A DNA stretch of 64,000 bases from Terasakiella sp033100395 (lineage in GTDB: Bacteria; Pseudomonadota; Alphaproteobacteria; Rhodospirillales; Terasakiellaceae). The stretch spans positions 1 through 64,000 of the forward strand of contig NZ_JAWLVJ010000011.1 of the NCBI RefSeq assembly GCF_033100395.1, written 5' to 3'. Below, in pieces: positions 25,632 through 33,883 of the stretch. Position numbers and translations under genes: made by a program. The stretch's first letter is position 1. Every line of letters begins with the position of its first letter. The notes beneath the pieces were generated by a model that saw nothing but the letters and a program-made list of their open reading frames with translations, had not been told where the DNA came from and did no database searches.

Positions 25632-28133
25632 ATGCAAATTGATACGTCGCAACGAGCCCGCATTTCTGCCGTGCTCGGTCCCACAAATACCGGAAAAACC
25701 TATCTCGCGCTGGAACGGATGATGGCGCATGCAACGGGTATGATCGGCTTTCCGTTACGTCTTCTTGCACGTGAAAACTATGATCGGGTCTGTGAGATCA
25801 AGGGACCGGAACAGGTCGCCCTGATCACAGGCGAAGAAAAGATTGTGCCGCCGCATGCACGTTATTTCCTCTGTACCGTGGAATCGATGCCGCTGGAACG
25901 GGACGTGGAATTTATCGCTATTGATGAAATCCAGCTTTGCAGTGACCCAGATCGCGGTCATATTTTTACCGATCGATTGCTCAATGCGCGCGGGCGATCT
26001 GAAACCATGTTTATGGGATCGCGCACCATCGCGCCGTTGATCCGCCAGTTGGTGGATGAGGTGGAATTTGAAGAACGCCCGCGGTTTTCAAATCTGACCT
26101 ATACGGGCTCCAAGAAAATCACCCGTTTGCCCAACAGGTCTGCCATCGTTGCTTTTTCCGCATCCGAAGTTTATGCCATTGCCGAACTGATCCGCCGTCA
26201 AAAGGGCGGGGCGGCTGTGGTACTGGGCGCACTGAGCCCACGCACGCGCAATTCCCAGGTGGAACTTTATCAGGCGGGTGAGGTGGATTATATTGTGGCC
26301 ACAGACGCCATCGGTATGGGGCTGAATATGGATGTGGACCATGTCGCCTTTGCCGCCCTTTCCAAATTTGATGGCCGTCAGATGCGTGGGTTGACTTTGC
26401 CGGAAACTGCACAGATTGCGGGCCGGGCCGGGCGCTATATGCGTGATGGGACCTTTGGGGTAACAGGCGATTGCCCCGAAATGGACCCGGAGATTATTGA
26501 GCGTCTGGAAGCCCATGAATTTGATGTGGTGGAACAGATTTACTGGCGTAATTCCCGCATCCGTTTTACCTCTGTCGAAACGTTGCAGATGGACCTGCGC
26601 GCGGCGCCCAAGTCCAAAAACCTGATCCGCCCGCGCATCCCCGAAGATGAGATCACGCTGGATTTTCTGGTCAAGAACCCGGACGTTCTGGCCTATGCGA
26701 GCCACCCCAAGCGGGTGAAGCTGTTGTGGGATGTGTGCCAGATCCCGGATTTTGCCAAGACCATGTCGGACAGCCATCCACGCTTGCTTGGTCAGATTTA
26801 TATGCATCTTTGCACCCATAAAAACATCCTGCCGACCGATTGGGTGGCAGGCCATGTGCAGCGCCTGGATCGCACGGACGGGGATATTGATACGCTTACA
26901 CAACGCCTGTCGAACATTCGCACCTGGACCTATATTTCGCAGCGCGGCCAATGGCTGCATGACCCGGCCCACTGGCAGGGCATTACGCGGGAGATTGAAG
27001 ACAAGCTTTCCGATGCGCTTCATGAACAGCTGACCAAACGGTTTGTGGATCGCCGGACATCGACCCTGATGAAAAAGCTGAAGGACCGCGAAGATCTGCT
27101 GGCCGCCGTGACCAAGTTAGGGGATGTGCTGGTGGAAGGCCATTTTGTCGGACGGTTGGAAGGTTTTCATTTTGCAGCTGATGAAACTGATAATCCCCAT
27201 GCCAAGCGCGCGGTGAATTCCGCTGCGCTTAAAGCGCTGCGCCAGGAAATGGATCGCCGCGTTGCCTTGTTTGAAGAAGAAAAACAAGATGCTTTTTCAC
27301 TGCGTGATGATGGCTTTATCCTATGGCGTGGTCATGCTTGTGCGCGTTTGTTCAAAGGCAGCGATATTCTCCATCCCCGCCTTGAAACGCTGACCTTTGA
27401 TCTGATTGATGAGCCTTTACGCATACGGGTGAAGGCGAAGCTGCGGGACTGGCTGGATCAGACCATTCAGGGAACGCTTGCCCCGCTCTTTAAGCTGGAA
27501 AAGGCGAATGTGGGGGGCGCGGCACGTGGGATTGCCTTTCAGGTCCGTGAAAATCTCGGGTCTCTGGCGCGTAAAGAGGTCGCCGGATTGATTGAGGATT
27601 TACCGCTCAAAGACCGCAAAGCCCTGCGCAAGGCCGGATTGATCTTCGGACGTCACAGTCTTTATTGCCCGAAATTGCTGAAAGCTGCTGCCGTGCGCTT
27701 GCGCGCTGATCTATGGACCCTATATTACCAGCCGGAAATCATTCCCGCCTATCCGGGCGAAGGCATGATGTCTTTTGCGTATGAAAAAGGTATGCCGCAT
27801 GGTTTCTATGAAGCCATCGGGTATCGCCGTTTTGATAACCTCTGTCTGCGCCACGACATGATTGAACGGGTGGCCGAACTGGCGTGGGAACGCACGAAAA
27901 AATCCAAAGTCGTTATTGATGGGGATTTTGTTTCGCTCGCCGGATGTTCCCATGCTGCCATGGCTGAAATTCTGAAACGGCTTGGCTATTTTGTTGAAAA
28001 ACAAGGCGATGACCTTAAAGTCGGGCGCAAGAAGTCCCATATGAAAAAGAAGGCTGTGTCGAAAAAGAAGAAACCAAGGGTACGCGTTTCTCCCGACTCG
28101 CCTTTTGCTGAACTGAAGAACTGGAATAAATGA
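25632..28133 (+). CDS. Suv3-like ATP-dependent RNA helicase
   Basis: An 833-residue superfamily 2 helicase related to mitochondrial Suv3, common in alphaproteobacteria. Motif I is GPTNTGKT (16-23), motif II is IDEIQLCSD (Suv3-type DEIQ instead of DExH), and motif VI is QIAGRAGRYMRDGTFG. IGMGLNMDVDHV is motif V. The long C-terminal part is alpha helical, ending in a lysine-rich tail (KKKAVSKKKKPRVR). The frame opens at GTG 25578, but ATG 25632 starts right before the helicase core. Its stop overlaps the S4 gene start, so the two are coupled. Confidence 0.88.
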   Translation: MQIDTSQRARISAVLGPTNTGKTYLALERMMAHATGMIGFPLRLLARENYDRVCEIKGPEQVALITGEEKIVPPHARYFLCTVESMPLERDVEFIAIDEIQLCSDPDRGHIFTDRLLNARGRSETMFMGSRTIAPLIRQLVDEVEFEERPRFSNLTYTGSKKITRLPNRSAIVAFSASEVYAIAELIRRQKGGAAVVLGALSPRTRNSQVELYQAGEVDYIVATDAIGMGLNMDVDHVAFAALSKFDGRQMRGLTLPETAQIAGRAGRYMRDGTFGVTGDCPEMDPEIIERLEAHEFDVVEQIYWRNSRIRFTSVETLQMDLRAAPKSKNLIRPRIPEDEITLDFLVKNPDVLAYASHPKRVKLLWDVCQIPDFAKTMSDSHPRLLGQIYMHLCTHKNILPTDWVAGHVQRLDRTDGDIDTLTQRLSNIRTWTYISQRGQWLHDPAHWQGITREIEDKLSDALHEQLTKRFVDRRTSTLMKKLKDREDLLAAVTKLGDVLVEGHFVGRLEGFHFAADETDNPHAKRAVNSAALKALRQEMDRRVALFEEEKQDAFSLRDDGFILWRGHACARLFKGSDILHPRLETLTFDLIDEPLRIRVKAKLRDWLDQTIQGTLAPLFKLEKANVGGAARGIAFQVRENLGSLARKEVAGLIEDLPLKDRKALRKAGLIFGRHSLYCPKLLKAAAVRLRADLWTLYYQPEIIPAYPGEGMMSFAYEKGMPHGFYEAIGYRRFDNLCLRHDMIERVAELAWERTKKSKVVIDGDFVSLAGCSHAAMAEILKRLGYFVEKQGDDLKVGRKKSHMKKKAVSKKKKPRVRVSPDSPFAELKNWNK

Positions 28134-28510
28134 GCGAGACACTGAGAATTGATAAATGGCTGTGGCACGCGCGCTTTTTCAAAAGCCGCACACTGGCAGC
28201 CAAATTTGTCCAATCCGGCAAGGTCCGGGTGAATGGATCACATATTTCTAAAGCCCACGTGGTCCTGAAACCCGAAGACGTGCTGACTTTTCCTTCCGGC
28301 CCCTACATCCGTCTGATCCGCGTGGTTAAAATGGGGGAACGTCGTGGGCCCGCACCAGAAGCACGGACCCTTTACGAAGACCTCGATCCGCCTCAACCCA
28401 AGCCGAAAAAGCCCAAAGACCCGGTCGTTGCTGAACGCGACCCCGGATCAGGCCGTCCAACCAAGCGGGAACGGCGCAAGATGGATCAATGGTTGGAAGA
28501 GGTGGAATAG
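28130..28510 (+). CDS. S4-domain RNA-binding protein, Hsp15-like
   Basis: A 126-residue protein beginning LRIDKWLWHARFFKSRTLAAKFVQSGKVRVNG, the S4 domain of the HslR/Hsp15 family. In E. coli that protein binds stalled 50S subunits carrying nascent chains. A basic, proline-rich C-terminus follows. It overlaps the Suv3-like helicase by four bases, and the pair is conserved in alphaproteobacteria, so a joint RNA or ribosome-recycling role is plausible. Confidence 0.85.
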   Translation: MSETLRIDKWLWHARFFKSRTLAAKFVQSGKVRVNGSHISKAHVVLKPEDVLTFPSGPYIRLIRVVKMGERRGPAPEARTLYEDLDPPQPKPKKPKDPVVAERDPGSGRPTKRERRKMDQWLEEVE

Positions 28511-28511
28511 G

Positions 28512-28736
28512 TTATTTCTTCTCGTCGTCCTGAGATTTTTCTTCATCCTGGCGGGCGCGTTTTTTGCGCATGTAGAGGGCACCAACGATAATCAGGACCC
28601 AGACGCTGATGCCGAACATGCCGAGGCGGGCATCCGGGTCTTTTTCGATGACGAACATGGAAAAAGCGATGCCAAGCAGGAAAATTATGATGGCGAAGAC
28701 CGCCATATCTGCTTTGAATTCGGGTCGTTTATTCAT
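28512..28736 (-). CDS. Small two-helix membrane protein
   Basis: A 74-residue protein with two hydrophobic helices (AVFAIIIFLLGIAFSMFVI and MFGISVWVLIIVGALYM) and a charged cytosolic tail (RKKRARQDEEKSQDDEKK). No family recognised. It converges on the S4 gene with one base between stops. Confidence 0.65.
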   Translation of the reverse strand: MNKRPEFKADMAVFAIIIFLLGIAFSMFVIEKDPDARLGMFGISVWVLIIVGALYMRKKRARQDEEKSQDDEKK

Positions 28737-28753
28737 GGTCCTAGGATATACCG

Positions 28754-29353
28754 TTAAACCTTCCTGAAAACCAAGGAAAAATTGTTGGCGGGCATATCAA
28801 CAATTTGTGACAGTTTCAGCCCGTTCTTATCGGCCTCGGCTTCCACCTCTTCCATATGGCGCACGCCGAAACGTTCATCTTTGGATTTGAGCCAGCCTTC
28901 AAAGGATTCGTTGGACGGTGCGGTATGTTTGCCAAAGCGACGATAGGGGCCATAAAGGTAGAGACAGCCCCCTTCTTTCAGAAAAGTGCCTGCTTTCTCT
29001 ATCAAGCCAATTGTGGCTTCCCACGGGCTGATATGGACCATATTGATGCAGAGAATGGCATCAAGCTGTGGCAGGTCCCAGTTATCTTGCGTCGTATCCA
29101 GCATTTGCGGGGGCTGGATGTTGGTGAGGCCTTGATGGGCCGTCCATGCAGTGATGCTGTTGAGGCAGTCTTTTTCAAGGTCGCTGGGATGAAAGGTGAC
29201 ATCGGGAAAGGCGCTGGCAAAATGGACAACATGTTCGCCGCTGCCGCTTGCTATCTCCAGACACTGGCCCTTTGTTGGAAAAAAATCTTTCAGCACATCT
29301 AAAATAACATCGCGATTTCGTTCAGTTGCCGGATAAAAAAGCCGTTGATCCAT
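28754..29353 (-). CDS. DUF938-family SAM-dependent methyltransferase
   Basis: A 199-residue protein starting RLFYPATERNRDVILDVL, the DUF938 signature. The SAM-binding EIASGSGEHVVHFA motif, LDAILCINMVHISPWEAT, and YGPYRRFGKHTAPSNESF follow, all conserved in the family. The substrate is unknown. It is 17 bases downstream of the small membrane protein gene and may share its transcript. Confidence 0.88.
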   Translation of the reverse strand: MDQRLFYPATERNRDVILDVLKDFFPTKGQCLEIASGSGEHVVHFASAFPDVTFHPSDLEKDCLNSITAWTAHQGLTNIQPPQMLDTTQDNWDLPQLDAILCINMVHISPWEATIGLIEKAGTFLKEGGCLYLYGPYRRFGKHTAPSNESFEGWLKSKDERFGVRHMEEVEAEADKNGLKLSQIVDMPANNFSLVFRKV

Positions 29354-29622
29354 TGTTTAAAATCCTTCTTTTTCAATAAGATAGTTATGTGCCGTCAAAA
29401 TCGCAATCTTTAGATTACCTCTAAGGTGCAATAGCAGGTGAAAAAAAAGATTACCCACAATATTCATATGGTTGCTGTCCCTTTGAGATCGTGCTATCTG
29501 AAACTCAACGCATGGAAATTTTAAAGAAATCCATGTGGTGGAAATTTTTAAAACGATTCGCCTTTTTGTGCTAACCGATTCGGTTGTTTCAACAATCAGG
29601 CAATCAAAAAACGGAGATTCTG
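29354..29622 (+). promoter_or_regulatory. AT-rich intergenic region upstream of fdxA
   Basis: No gene is seen in these 269 bases. Palindrome AACCGA-T-TCGGTT (29573-29585) lies about 40 bases before the fdxA ATG and may be an operator. CATGGA...TCCATG (29511-29535) is another inverted repeat. Confidence 0.35.
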
Positions 29623-29958
29623 ATGACCTACGTTGTCGTGGAAAACTGTATTAAATGTAAATACACTGACTGTGTCGAGGTCTGCCCGGTCGATTGTTTC
29701 TATGAAGGTGAAAACTTTCTGGTCATCCACCCGGACGAATGTATCGACTGTGGTGTATGTGAGCCGGAATGTCCTGCAGAAGCGATCCTGCCTGATACCG
29801 AAGACGGTATTGACAAGTGGCTGGAAATTAACCAGAAATTTGCTGAAATCTGGCCGAACATCACGTCGCAGAAGTCTCCGATGGACGGTGCGGACGATCA
29901 AAACGGTAAAGCTGGTAAGGAAGCCGAGCTCAGCGAAAAGCCTGGCGAAGGCGATTAA
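29623..29958 (+). CDS. fdxA: Seven-iron ferredoxin FdxA
   Basis: A 111-residue electron carrier with one [3Fe-4S] and one [4Fe-4S] cluster. The cysteine layout matches Azotobacter FdI shifted by one: Cys9, 17 and 50 for the 3Fe cluster, Cys21, 40, 43 and 46 for the 4Fe cluster, and free Cys12 and Cys25. A long C-terminal extension is rich in D/E/K. ATG 29623 follows ACGGAG; an upstream in-frame extension to 29584 has no family support. Position between the helicase/S4 pair and carD is typical of alphaproteobacteria. Confidence 0.95.
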   Translation: MTYVVVENCIKCKYTDCVEVCPVDCFYEGENFLVIHPDECIDCGVCEPECPAEAILPDTEDGIDKWLEINQKFAEIWPNITSQKSPMDGADDQNGKAGKEAELSEKPGEGD

Positions 29959-29997
29959 TTTTTTTGCTGCATTGCGGCAATGAATTCAGACAGATAG

Positions 29998-30040
29998 ACC
30001 TGCTTCTTACCCCAAAGAAGCGGGTGTCTGTCATGTTTTT
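29998..30040 (+). terminator. Probable fdxA terminator
   Basis: ACCTGCTTCTT (29998-30008) pairs with AAGAAGCGGGT (30015-30025) around ACCCCA; a T5 run follows a few bases later. Confidence 0.5.
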
Positions 30041-30092
30041 GTAACTTAGGCCTGTTTTTTCGCCCAATCTTGTGCTATATACTTGACGCAAC

Positions 30093-30119
30093 AGCCGGTT
30101 CCATGCAGGGCCGGTTTTT
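30093..30119 (+). terminator. Second terminator-like hairpin between fdxA and carD
   Basis: CCGGTTC (30095-30101) pairs with GGGCCGG (30108-30114) with two G-U pairs around CATGCA, followed by TTTTT. It is preceded by TTGACG (30083-30088). Confidence 0.5.
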
Positions 30120-30132
30120 GACCGTCCAGGGT

Positions 30133-30241
30133 TTTACAGACCTGTCAAACCTCGATATTCTCTGGTGCGGCCAACTAAACAACACATAGACGTTTAAAGT
30201 CATTCTTCGGACCTTCTGCTGCGATTGCAGAGGGGTTTTTT
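30133..30241 (+). ncRNA. Candidate short RNA or attenuated leader upstream of carD
   Basis: TTTACA (30133-30138) and TATTCT (30156-30161) are exactly 17 bases apart, a good housekeeping-type promoter. About 75 bases downstream a hairpin CCTTCTGC/GCAGAGGG (30212-30234) with GTTTTTT forms a terminator. The product would be an RNA of about 75 bases, or the prematurely ended leader of carD. I recognise no known RNA family. No ORF of note lies within it. Confidence 0.35.
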
Positions 30242-30293
30242 GTCGCCGATTTTTTGACTTTGAATGCTATTAATGATGAGTGAGAGAAAAAAT

Positions 30294-30800
30294 ATGGCTC
30301 AAACCTTACCGTTCGATTCAGGCGATTTCGTTGTTTATCCTACTCACGGCGTTGGCCGCGTTGTTGGCGTGGAAACACAGGAAATCGGTGGTCACGAGTT
30401 GCAATTGTTTGTGATTACATTCGAACATGAACGCATGACACTGCGCGTTCCCGTTGGTAAAATCAAAGCGGCTGGCCTGCGTAAGCTTAGCACTGGTAAA
30501 GTCATGGAAAGCGCCATGACCACCCTTAAAGGGAAAGCTAAGGTAAAACGCACCATGTGGAGCCGCCGCGCTCAGGAATACGAAGCAAAGATCAATTCCG
30601 GTGACCCGGTTCAGATTGCAGAAGTTGTGCGCGATCTGTACCGCAACGTTGGTCAGCCTGATCAATCTTTCTCAGAACGCCAAATCTATGAAGCTGCCCT
30701 TGAACGTCTGGCTCATGAAGTAGCTGCGGTCGAAAATATCGACAAAGATGCTGCGACTGAGAAGCTGGAAGATGTGCTTCAGAAAGAAAAAGCTGCGTAA
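30294..30800 (+). CDS. carD: CarD-family transcriptional regulator
   Basis: A 168-residue protein. The N-terminal Tudor-like RNA-polymerase interacting domain reads FDSGDFVVYPTHGVGRVVGVE...LRVPVGKI, followed by a helical DNA-binding domain (SGDPVQIAEVVRDLYRN, LERLAHEVAAVE). CarD binds RNA polymerase beta and stabilises open complexes at promoters such as rRNA. The frame is open to 30264, but ATG 30294 fits family starts. It has its own leader and a terminator. Confidence 0.92.
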   Translation: MAQTLPFDSGDFVVYPTHGVGRVVGVETQEIGGHELQLFVITFEHERMTLRVPVGKIKAAGLRKLSTGKVMESAMTTLKGKAKVKRTMWSRRAQEYEAKINSGDPVQIAEVVRDLYRNVGQPDQSFSERQIYEAALERLAHEVAAVENIDKDAATEKLEDVLQKEKAA

Positions 30801-30824
30801 GCTTTTCTTGCATAACGTCTTTTT

Positions 30825-30865
30825 AAAAGGCAGGATGGATTTAGCGATCCTTCTGCCTTTTATTT
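30825..30865 (+). terminator. Terminator of carD
   Basis: AAAAGGCAG...GAT pairs with ATC...CTGCCTTTT around TTAGCG, with internal mismatches, then TATTTTG. Confidence 0.75.
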
Positions 30866-30894
30866 TGTGACCGCCTATAAGGAAGTGTGCAAGT

Positions 30895-31695
30895 ATGTCG
30901 AAAGACACAAAATTTGCTGAAATTGTTGGAAAACGACGCATCTGGGCTGTCGCCAGCGTGCATGGAGAGCTTGAAAAGCTGAAAGACCTGCACGGGCAAT
31001 TGGCGAATCACTTTCTTCCCGGTGATGCCCTGATCTATATGGGCAATGTCATGGGGCGCGGCCCTAATGTGGGTGGCTGCCTGAATGAAATCCTGAATTT
31101 CCGCCGCCTCGTCATTCTGCAGGAAGGTGCAGAGGTCGAAGATGTGGTTTTCCTGCGCGGCTGTCAGGAAGAGATGCTTTACAAGCTGCGTCACATCCCG
31201 TTTGCAAAAGAACCGGAAGAGGTTCTGGCCTGGATGCAGGGACAAGGCGTGGAAAGCACCCTGCGTGCTTATGGAACGTCCTGTGAAGAAGGTATTCGCG
31301 CCGCACACGAAGGCATGAGCGCGGTTTCAAACTGGATGAATACCCTGAAAGCGGAAATGCACAAGTTCGATGGTCACGAACAATATATGGACGCCCTGAA
31401 ACGTGCCGCTTACACAGATGATAAAAAGCTTCTGTTCGTGAATGCAAATGTGGTGCCCGATATGCCGCTTGATGCACAAAGCGATGCGTTCTGGTGGGGC
31501 ACACAGGAATTCCGCGAGCTCGACCACCCCTACAGCGGGTTTGAACGCACTATCCGTGGCTATGATCACCGCCAGGAAGGCTATCACATGGCCAAACACC
31601 AGCTTTGTATCGATGCCGGCTGCGGCTTTGGTGGCAATCTGGTGGCTGTTTGCTTTGAAAACAGCGGTGCGTTGATTGAACGCATCGAGGTTTGA
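30895..31695 (+). CDS. Calcineurin-like phosphatase homologue lacking metal ligands (probable pseudoenzyme)
   Basis: A 266-residue protein following the order of PPP/bacterial serine-threonine phosphatases with key residues changed. AVASVHGE stands where (G)DIHG is expected (Ser21 for Asp), MGNVMGRGPN for GDYVDRGP (Asn51, Gly54), and LRGCQE (88-92) for LRGNHE. The end RGYDHR...IDAGCGFGGNLVAVCFE keeps the family's IDTG-GG-L pattern. Most metal ligands are therefore lost and phosphatase activity is unlikely; a binding or regulatory role is inferred. It is 94 bases downstream of carD, beyond a terminator, with a good AAGGAAG site. Confidence 0.75.
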   Translation: MSKDTKFAEIVGKRRIWAVASVHGELEKLKDLHGQLANHFLPGDALIYMGNVMGRGPNVGGCLNEILNFRRLVILQEGAEVEDVVFLRGCQEEMLYKLRHIPFAKEPEEVLAWMQGQGVESTLRAYGTSCEEGIRAAHEGMSAVSNWMNTLKAEMHKFDGHEQYMDALKRAAYTDDKKLLFVNANVVPDMPLDAQSDAFWWGTQEFRELDHPYSGFERTIRGYDHRQEGYHMAKHQLCIDAGCGFGGNLVAVCFENSGALIERIEV

Positions 31696-31809
31696 TTGCA
31701 GTTAGCAGTCAGTTTCTATTCTGATTTTTCTAATGTATATAGAGTAAATAGAATTTTGATGGTATTAGTTATTATCTTTTGATTGCATTTCACTATTTAG
31801 AGTAACTGT

Positions 31810-32733
31810 ATGCCATATCCGATTGACCAAAAATTAGTAGTGGCTGTTTCTTCGACGGCATTATTCGACCTCCAGGAAGCTGATATAGTTTATAGAACTG
31901 CAGGTTTGGATGCTTTTTTGGAGTATCAAGAGCAGAATCGGTCAAATCCACCTGCGGCAGGTGCTGCTTTCCCATTTATTCAAAGACTGCTTGGGCTGAA
32001 TGAAATTTATTCTGAAGAACAGCCTGTGGAAGTGGTAATTTTGTCCAGAAATCATCCTAAAGCAAGTTTGCGGGTCATGGATGCAGTCGAACATTATGGG
32101 CTTAATATCACACGTGCATCATTCACGGCAGGAGATCCGCCGTATCCTTACATGCAAGCTACTAAAGCAGTTCTCTATCTGAGTACAGATAGAGAAGAAG
32201 TGCGTGAAGCTGTAGAGAATGGCTATCCAGCGGGACATGTATTACCACATTCAGCTATTCCCGATGATGATGACAAGCAATTAAGGATTGCTTTTGATTT
32301 TGATGGTGTGATTGTGGATGATGAGGCTGAAAAAGTATACGCAGATGGAGATTTGCCTCTGTTTCACCATCATGAAAAATTGAAGAGAGAGCAGCCTCTT
32401 AATTCTGGCCCAATGTTCCCGCTGCTGAAGAAAATTTCGGACCTTCAAAAACTTGAGGCCACTAAGCCTTACGGTACAAATAATCCTGAAAAACATGTCC
32501 GGGTTGCCATTTTGACGGCGAGGAATGCACCTGCCCATGAGCGGCTAATTACGACGTTGGAGAATTATGATATTCAAACGGACGAGCTTTTTCTAACGGG
32601 TGGAATTGAAAAGAAGAACTATCTTGATATTCTGAAACCTCAGATATTTTTTGATGATCAACTTGGTCACCTGGAGCCAGCTTCAAAGGATACTCCTTGT
32701 GTGCACGTTCCTTTTGGTGTTCGAAACGTTTGA
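31810..32733 (+). CDS. 5'-nucleotidase related to cytosolic NT5C1
   Basis: A 307-residue protein. VVAVSSTALFDLQEAD near the start, VVILSRNHPKASLRV, the HAD-like motif RIAFDFDGVIVDDEAE, and ILTARNAPAHERL fit the 5'-nucleotidase family with NT5C1A/B, which dephosphorylates (d)AMP and other monophosphates. FDFDGV supplies the nucleophile aspartate. The gene and its 5' region are clearly more AT-rich than the carD neighbourhood and it is followed by a cluster of palindromic repeats, so later acquisition is possible. Confidence 0.8.
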   Translation: MPYPIDQKLVVAVSSTALFDLQEADIVYRTAGLDAFLEYQEQNRSNPPAAGAAFPFIQRLLGLNEIYSEEQPVEVVILSRNHPKASLRVMDAVEHYGLNITRASFTAGDPPYPYMQATKAVLYLSTDREEVREAVENGYPAGHVLPHSAIPDDDDKQLRIAFDFDGVIVDDEAEKVYADGDLPLFHHHEKLKREQPLNSGPMFPLLKKISDLQKLEATKPYGTNNPEKHVRVAILTARNAPAHERLITTLENYDIQTDELFLTGGIEKKNYLDILKPQIFFDDQLGHLEPASKDTPCVHVPFGVRNV

Positions 32734-32754
32734 GCCTTCCGCCATGGCTTGTCA

Positions 32755-32930
32755 CGGATTAAATCCGGGATGACAGGGGGGAGATGGTACTCATCTCTCG
32801 TCAGCCCGCACTTATTGCGGGCTAAGGGGTGGAAGTCACGTTCCTGCATCTACTCTGATGGCGCAACGGGTGCGCCATGACGGTCTTGGTGTGTTTCAGC
32901 CATTGATCTGGGTCCCCGCTTTCGCGGGGA
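32755..32930. repeat. Cluster of four palindromic repeats
   Basis: CGGATT-A-AATCCG-type (32755-32767), AGCCCGCA-...-TGCGGGCT (32802-32822), ATGGCGCA-...-TGCGCCAT (32858-32878) and TCCCCGC-TTTC-GCGGGGA (32913-32930), three of them followed by GATGACA or ATGAC. They fill the gap between the convergent nucleotidase and DUF1150 genes. Confidence 0.8.
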
Positions 32931-32943
32931 TGACAATGAGGTT

Positions 32944-33177
32944 TTAATGCACACTCAGGGCATGCATGTCGTACTGCACAGCTGTTGCAAAAGCGATGTC
33001 GCGGGTATCCAGATGCCCGAGGTGTTCGCCAGCCCCGCTGTAGATTGAATATCCGGGTAAACCTTCGACGGTTTCTTCGATGACATACGCGAGGCGTTCG
33101 TGTTCAAATGCTTTGATGGCTTCATCGCGATCATAAGAGATCAGCGCATGTTCTTCGCTGTTGATATAGTTGGTCAT
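32944..33177 (-). CDS. DUF1150-family protein
   Basis: A 77-residue protein with YVIEETVEGLPGYSIYSGAGEHLGHLDTRDIAFATAVQYDM, the DUF1150 domain. In alphaproteobacteria it typically lies beside a small heat-shock gene, as here (hsp20 is upstream on the same strand). Function unknown. The frame opens to 33240, but ATG 33177 follows GGAGG by about six bases. Confidence 0.88.
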   Translation of the reverse strand: MTNYINSEEHALISYDRDEAIKAFEHERLAYVIEETVEGLPGYSIYSGAGEHLGHLDTRDIAFATAVQYDMHALSVH

Positions 33178-33324
33178 AATGGCCTCCATTCTTATCAGCC
33201 CTTTTGTCCTATGTGACATTCTGTCAGGACAAATTTCCACTTCACATGAGTCATTATACCCAAAAATTGAACAGTTTGGGAAAATATTCGCTCACAAATC
33301 AGTGATAGGACTTTTTTAAAGTGC

Positions 33325-33789
33325 TTATTCGGCTTTAAGATCGATGGTTTTGGTGTTCGCGGGAACCTGCGGGGCTTCCACATCCTCAATAGGGATGGTG
33401 CGCACCTGTGTTTCCGGAATCGGCAGTTCCAGGTCCACATGCAGCAGGCCTTTTTCAAGACGGGCAGCTTTGACTTCCACACCTTCAGCCAGCACAAAAC
33501 TGCGCTGGAACTGACGTGCGGCAATGCCACGGTGGATGAAGATACGGTCGCTGTCATCCTGTGTGCTGCGACCACGGACCATCAGCTGGTTATCTTCGAT
33601 GGTAACGGCCAGGTCTTCCATTGAAAATCCGGCGACAGCCAATGAAATACGCAGGCTGTTGGAAGCCGTCTGTTCGATATTATAGGGCGGATAGCCTTCC
33701 GCACTGGATTTCGATACCCGGTCAAGCACCTGTTCAAAGTGGTCAAAACCAAGCAGGAGGGGACTGTTAAAGACAGACAGTCGAGGCAT
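33325..33789 (-). CDS. Small heat-shock protein Hsp20 (IbpA-like)
   Basis: A 154-residue chaperone holding unfolded proteins for refolding. The alpha-crystallin domain covers about 35-130: PPYNIEQTASNSLRISLAVAGFS, EDNQLMVRGR, the FIHRGIAARQFQRSF strand and GLLHVDLELPIPE. The N-terminal PRLSVFNSPLLLGFDHFEQVLD is typical of class A bacterial sHsps. A possible RNA thermometer masks its ribosome binding site. CTTGAC (33888-33883) could be an RpoH -35, but the -10 is poor. Confidence 0.93.
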   Translation of the reverse strand: MPRLSVFNSPLLLGFDHFEQVLDRVSKSSAEGYPPYNIEQTASNSLRISLAVAGFSMEDLAVTIEDNQLMVRGRSTQDDSDRIFIHRGIAARQFQRSFVLAEGVEVKAARLEKGLLHVDLELPIPETQVRTIPIEDVEAPQVPANTKTIDLKAE

Positions 33790-33796
33790 GATGTGC

Positions 33797-33812
33797 TCTC
33801 CTTATCAAAAGC
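33797..33812 (-). promoter_or_regulatory. Possible four-U RNA thermometer at the hsp20 ribosome binding site
   Basis: In the mRNA CUUUU (33811-33807) can pair with AGGAG (33802-33798) as C-G, U-A, U-G, U-G, U-A around loop GAUA. This covers the AAGGAG site, eight bases from the start codon. The pattern resembles FourU thermometers; the stem is short. Confidence 0.35.
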
Positions 33813-33883
33813 GAGATATAAAGTCTTCGCAGCCCTTCATAGGCACTGCGACTGTCCTAATGTCGTCAGTTCTGGTTGAAGAG

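Noticed and set aside
26088..27023. 311-codon reverse open frame
   Set aside because: Antisense to the Suv3-like helicase core, where the helicase motifs are unmistakable.
29998..30241. 6S or SRP RNA in the fdxA-carD gap
   Set aside because: The hairpins do not show the GGAAGGAAGCAG-type SRP loop or the large open bubble of 6S RNA, so no known RNA name is given.
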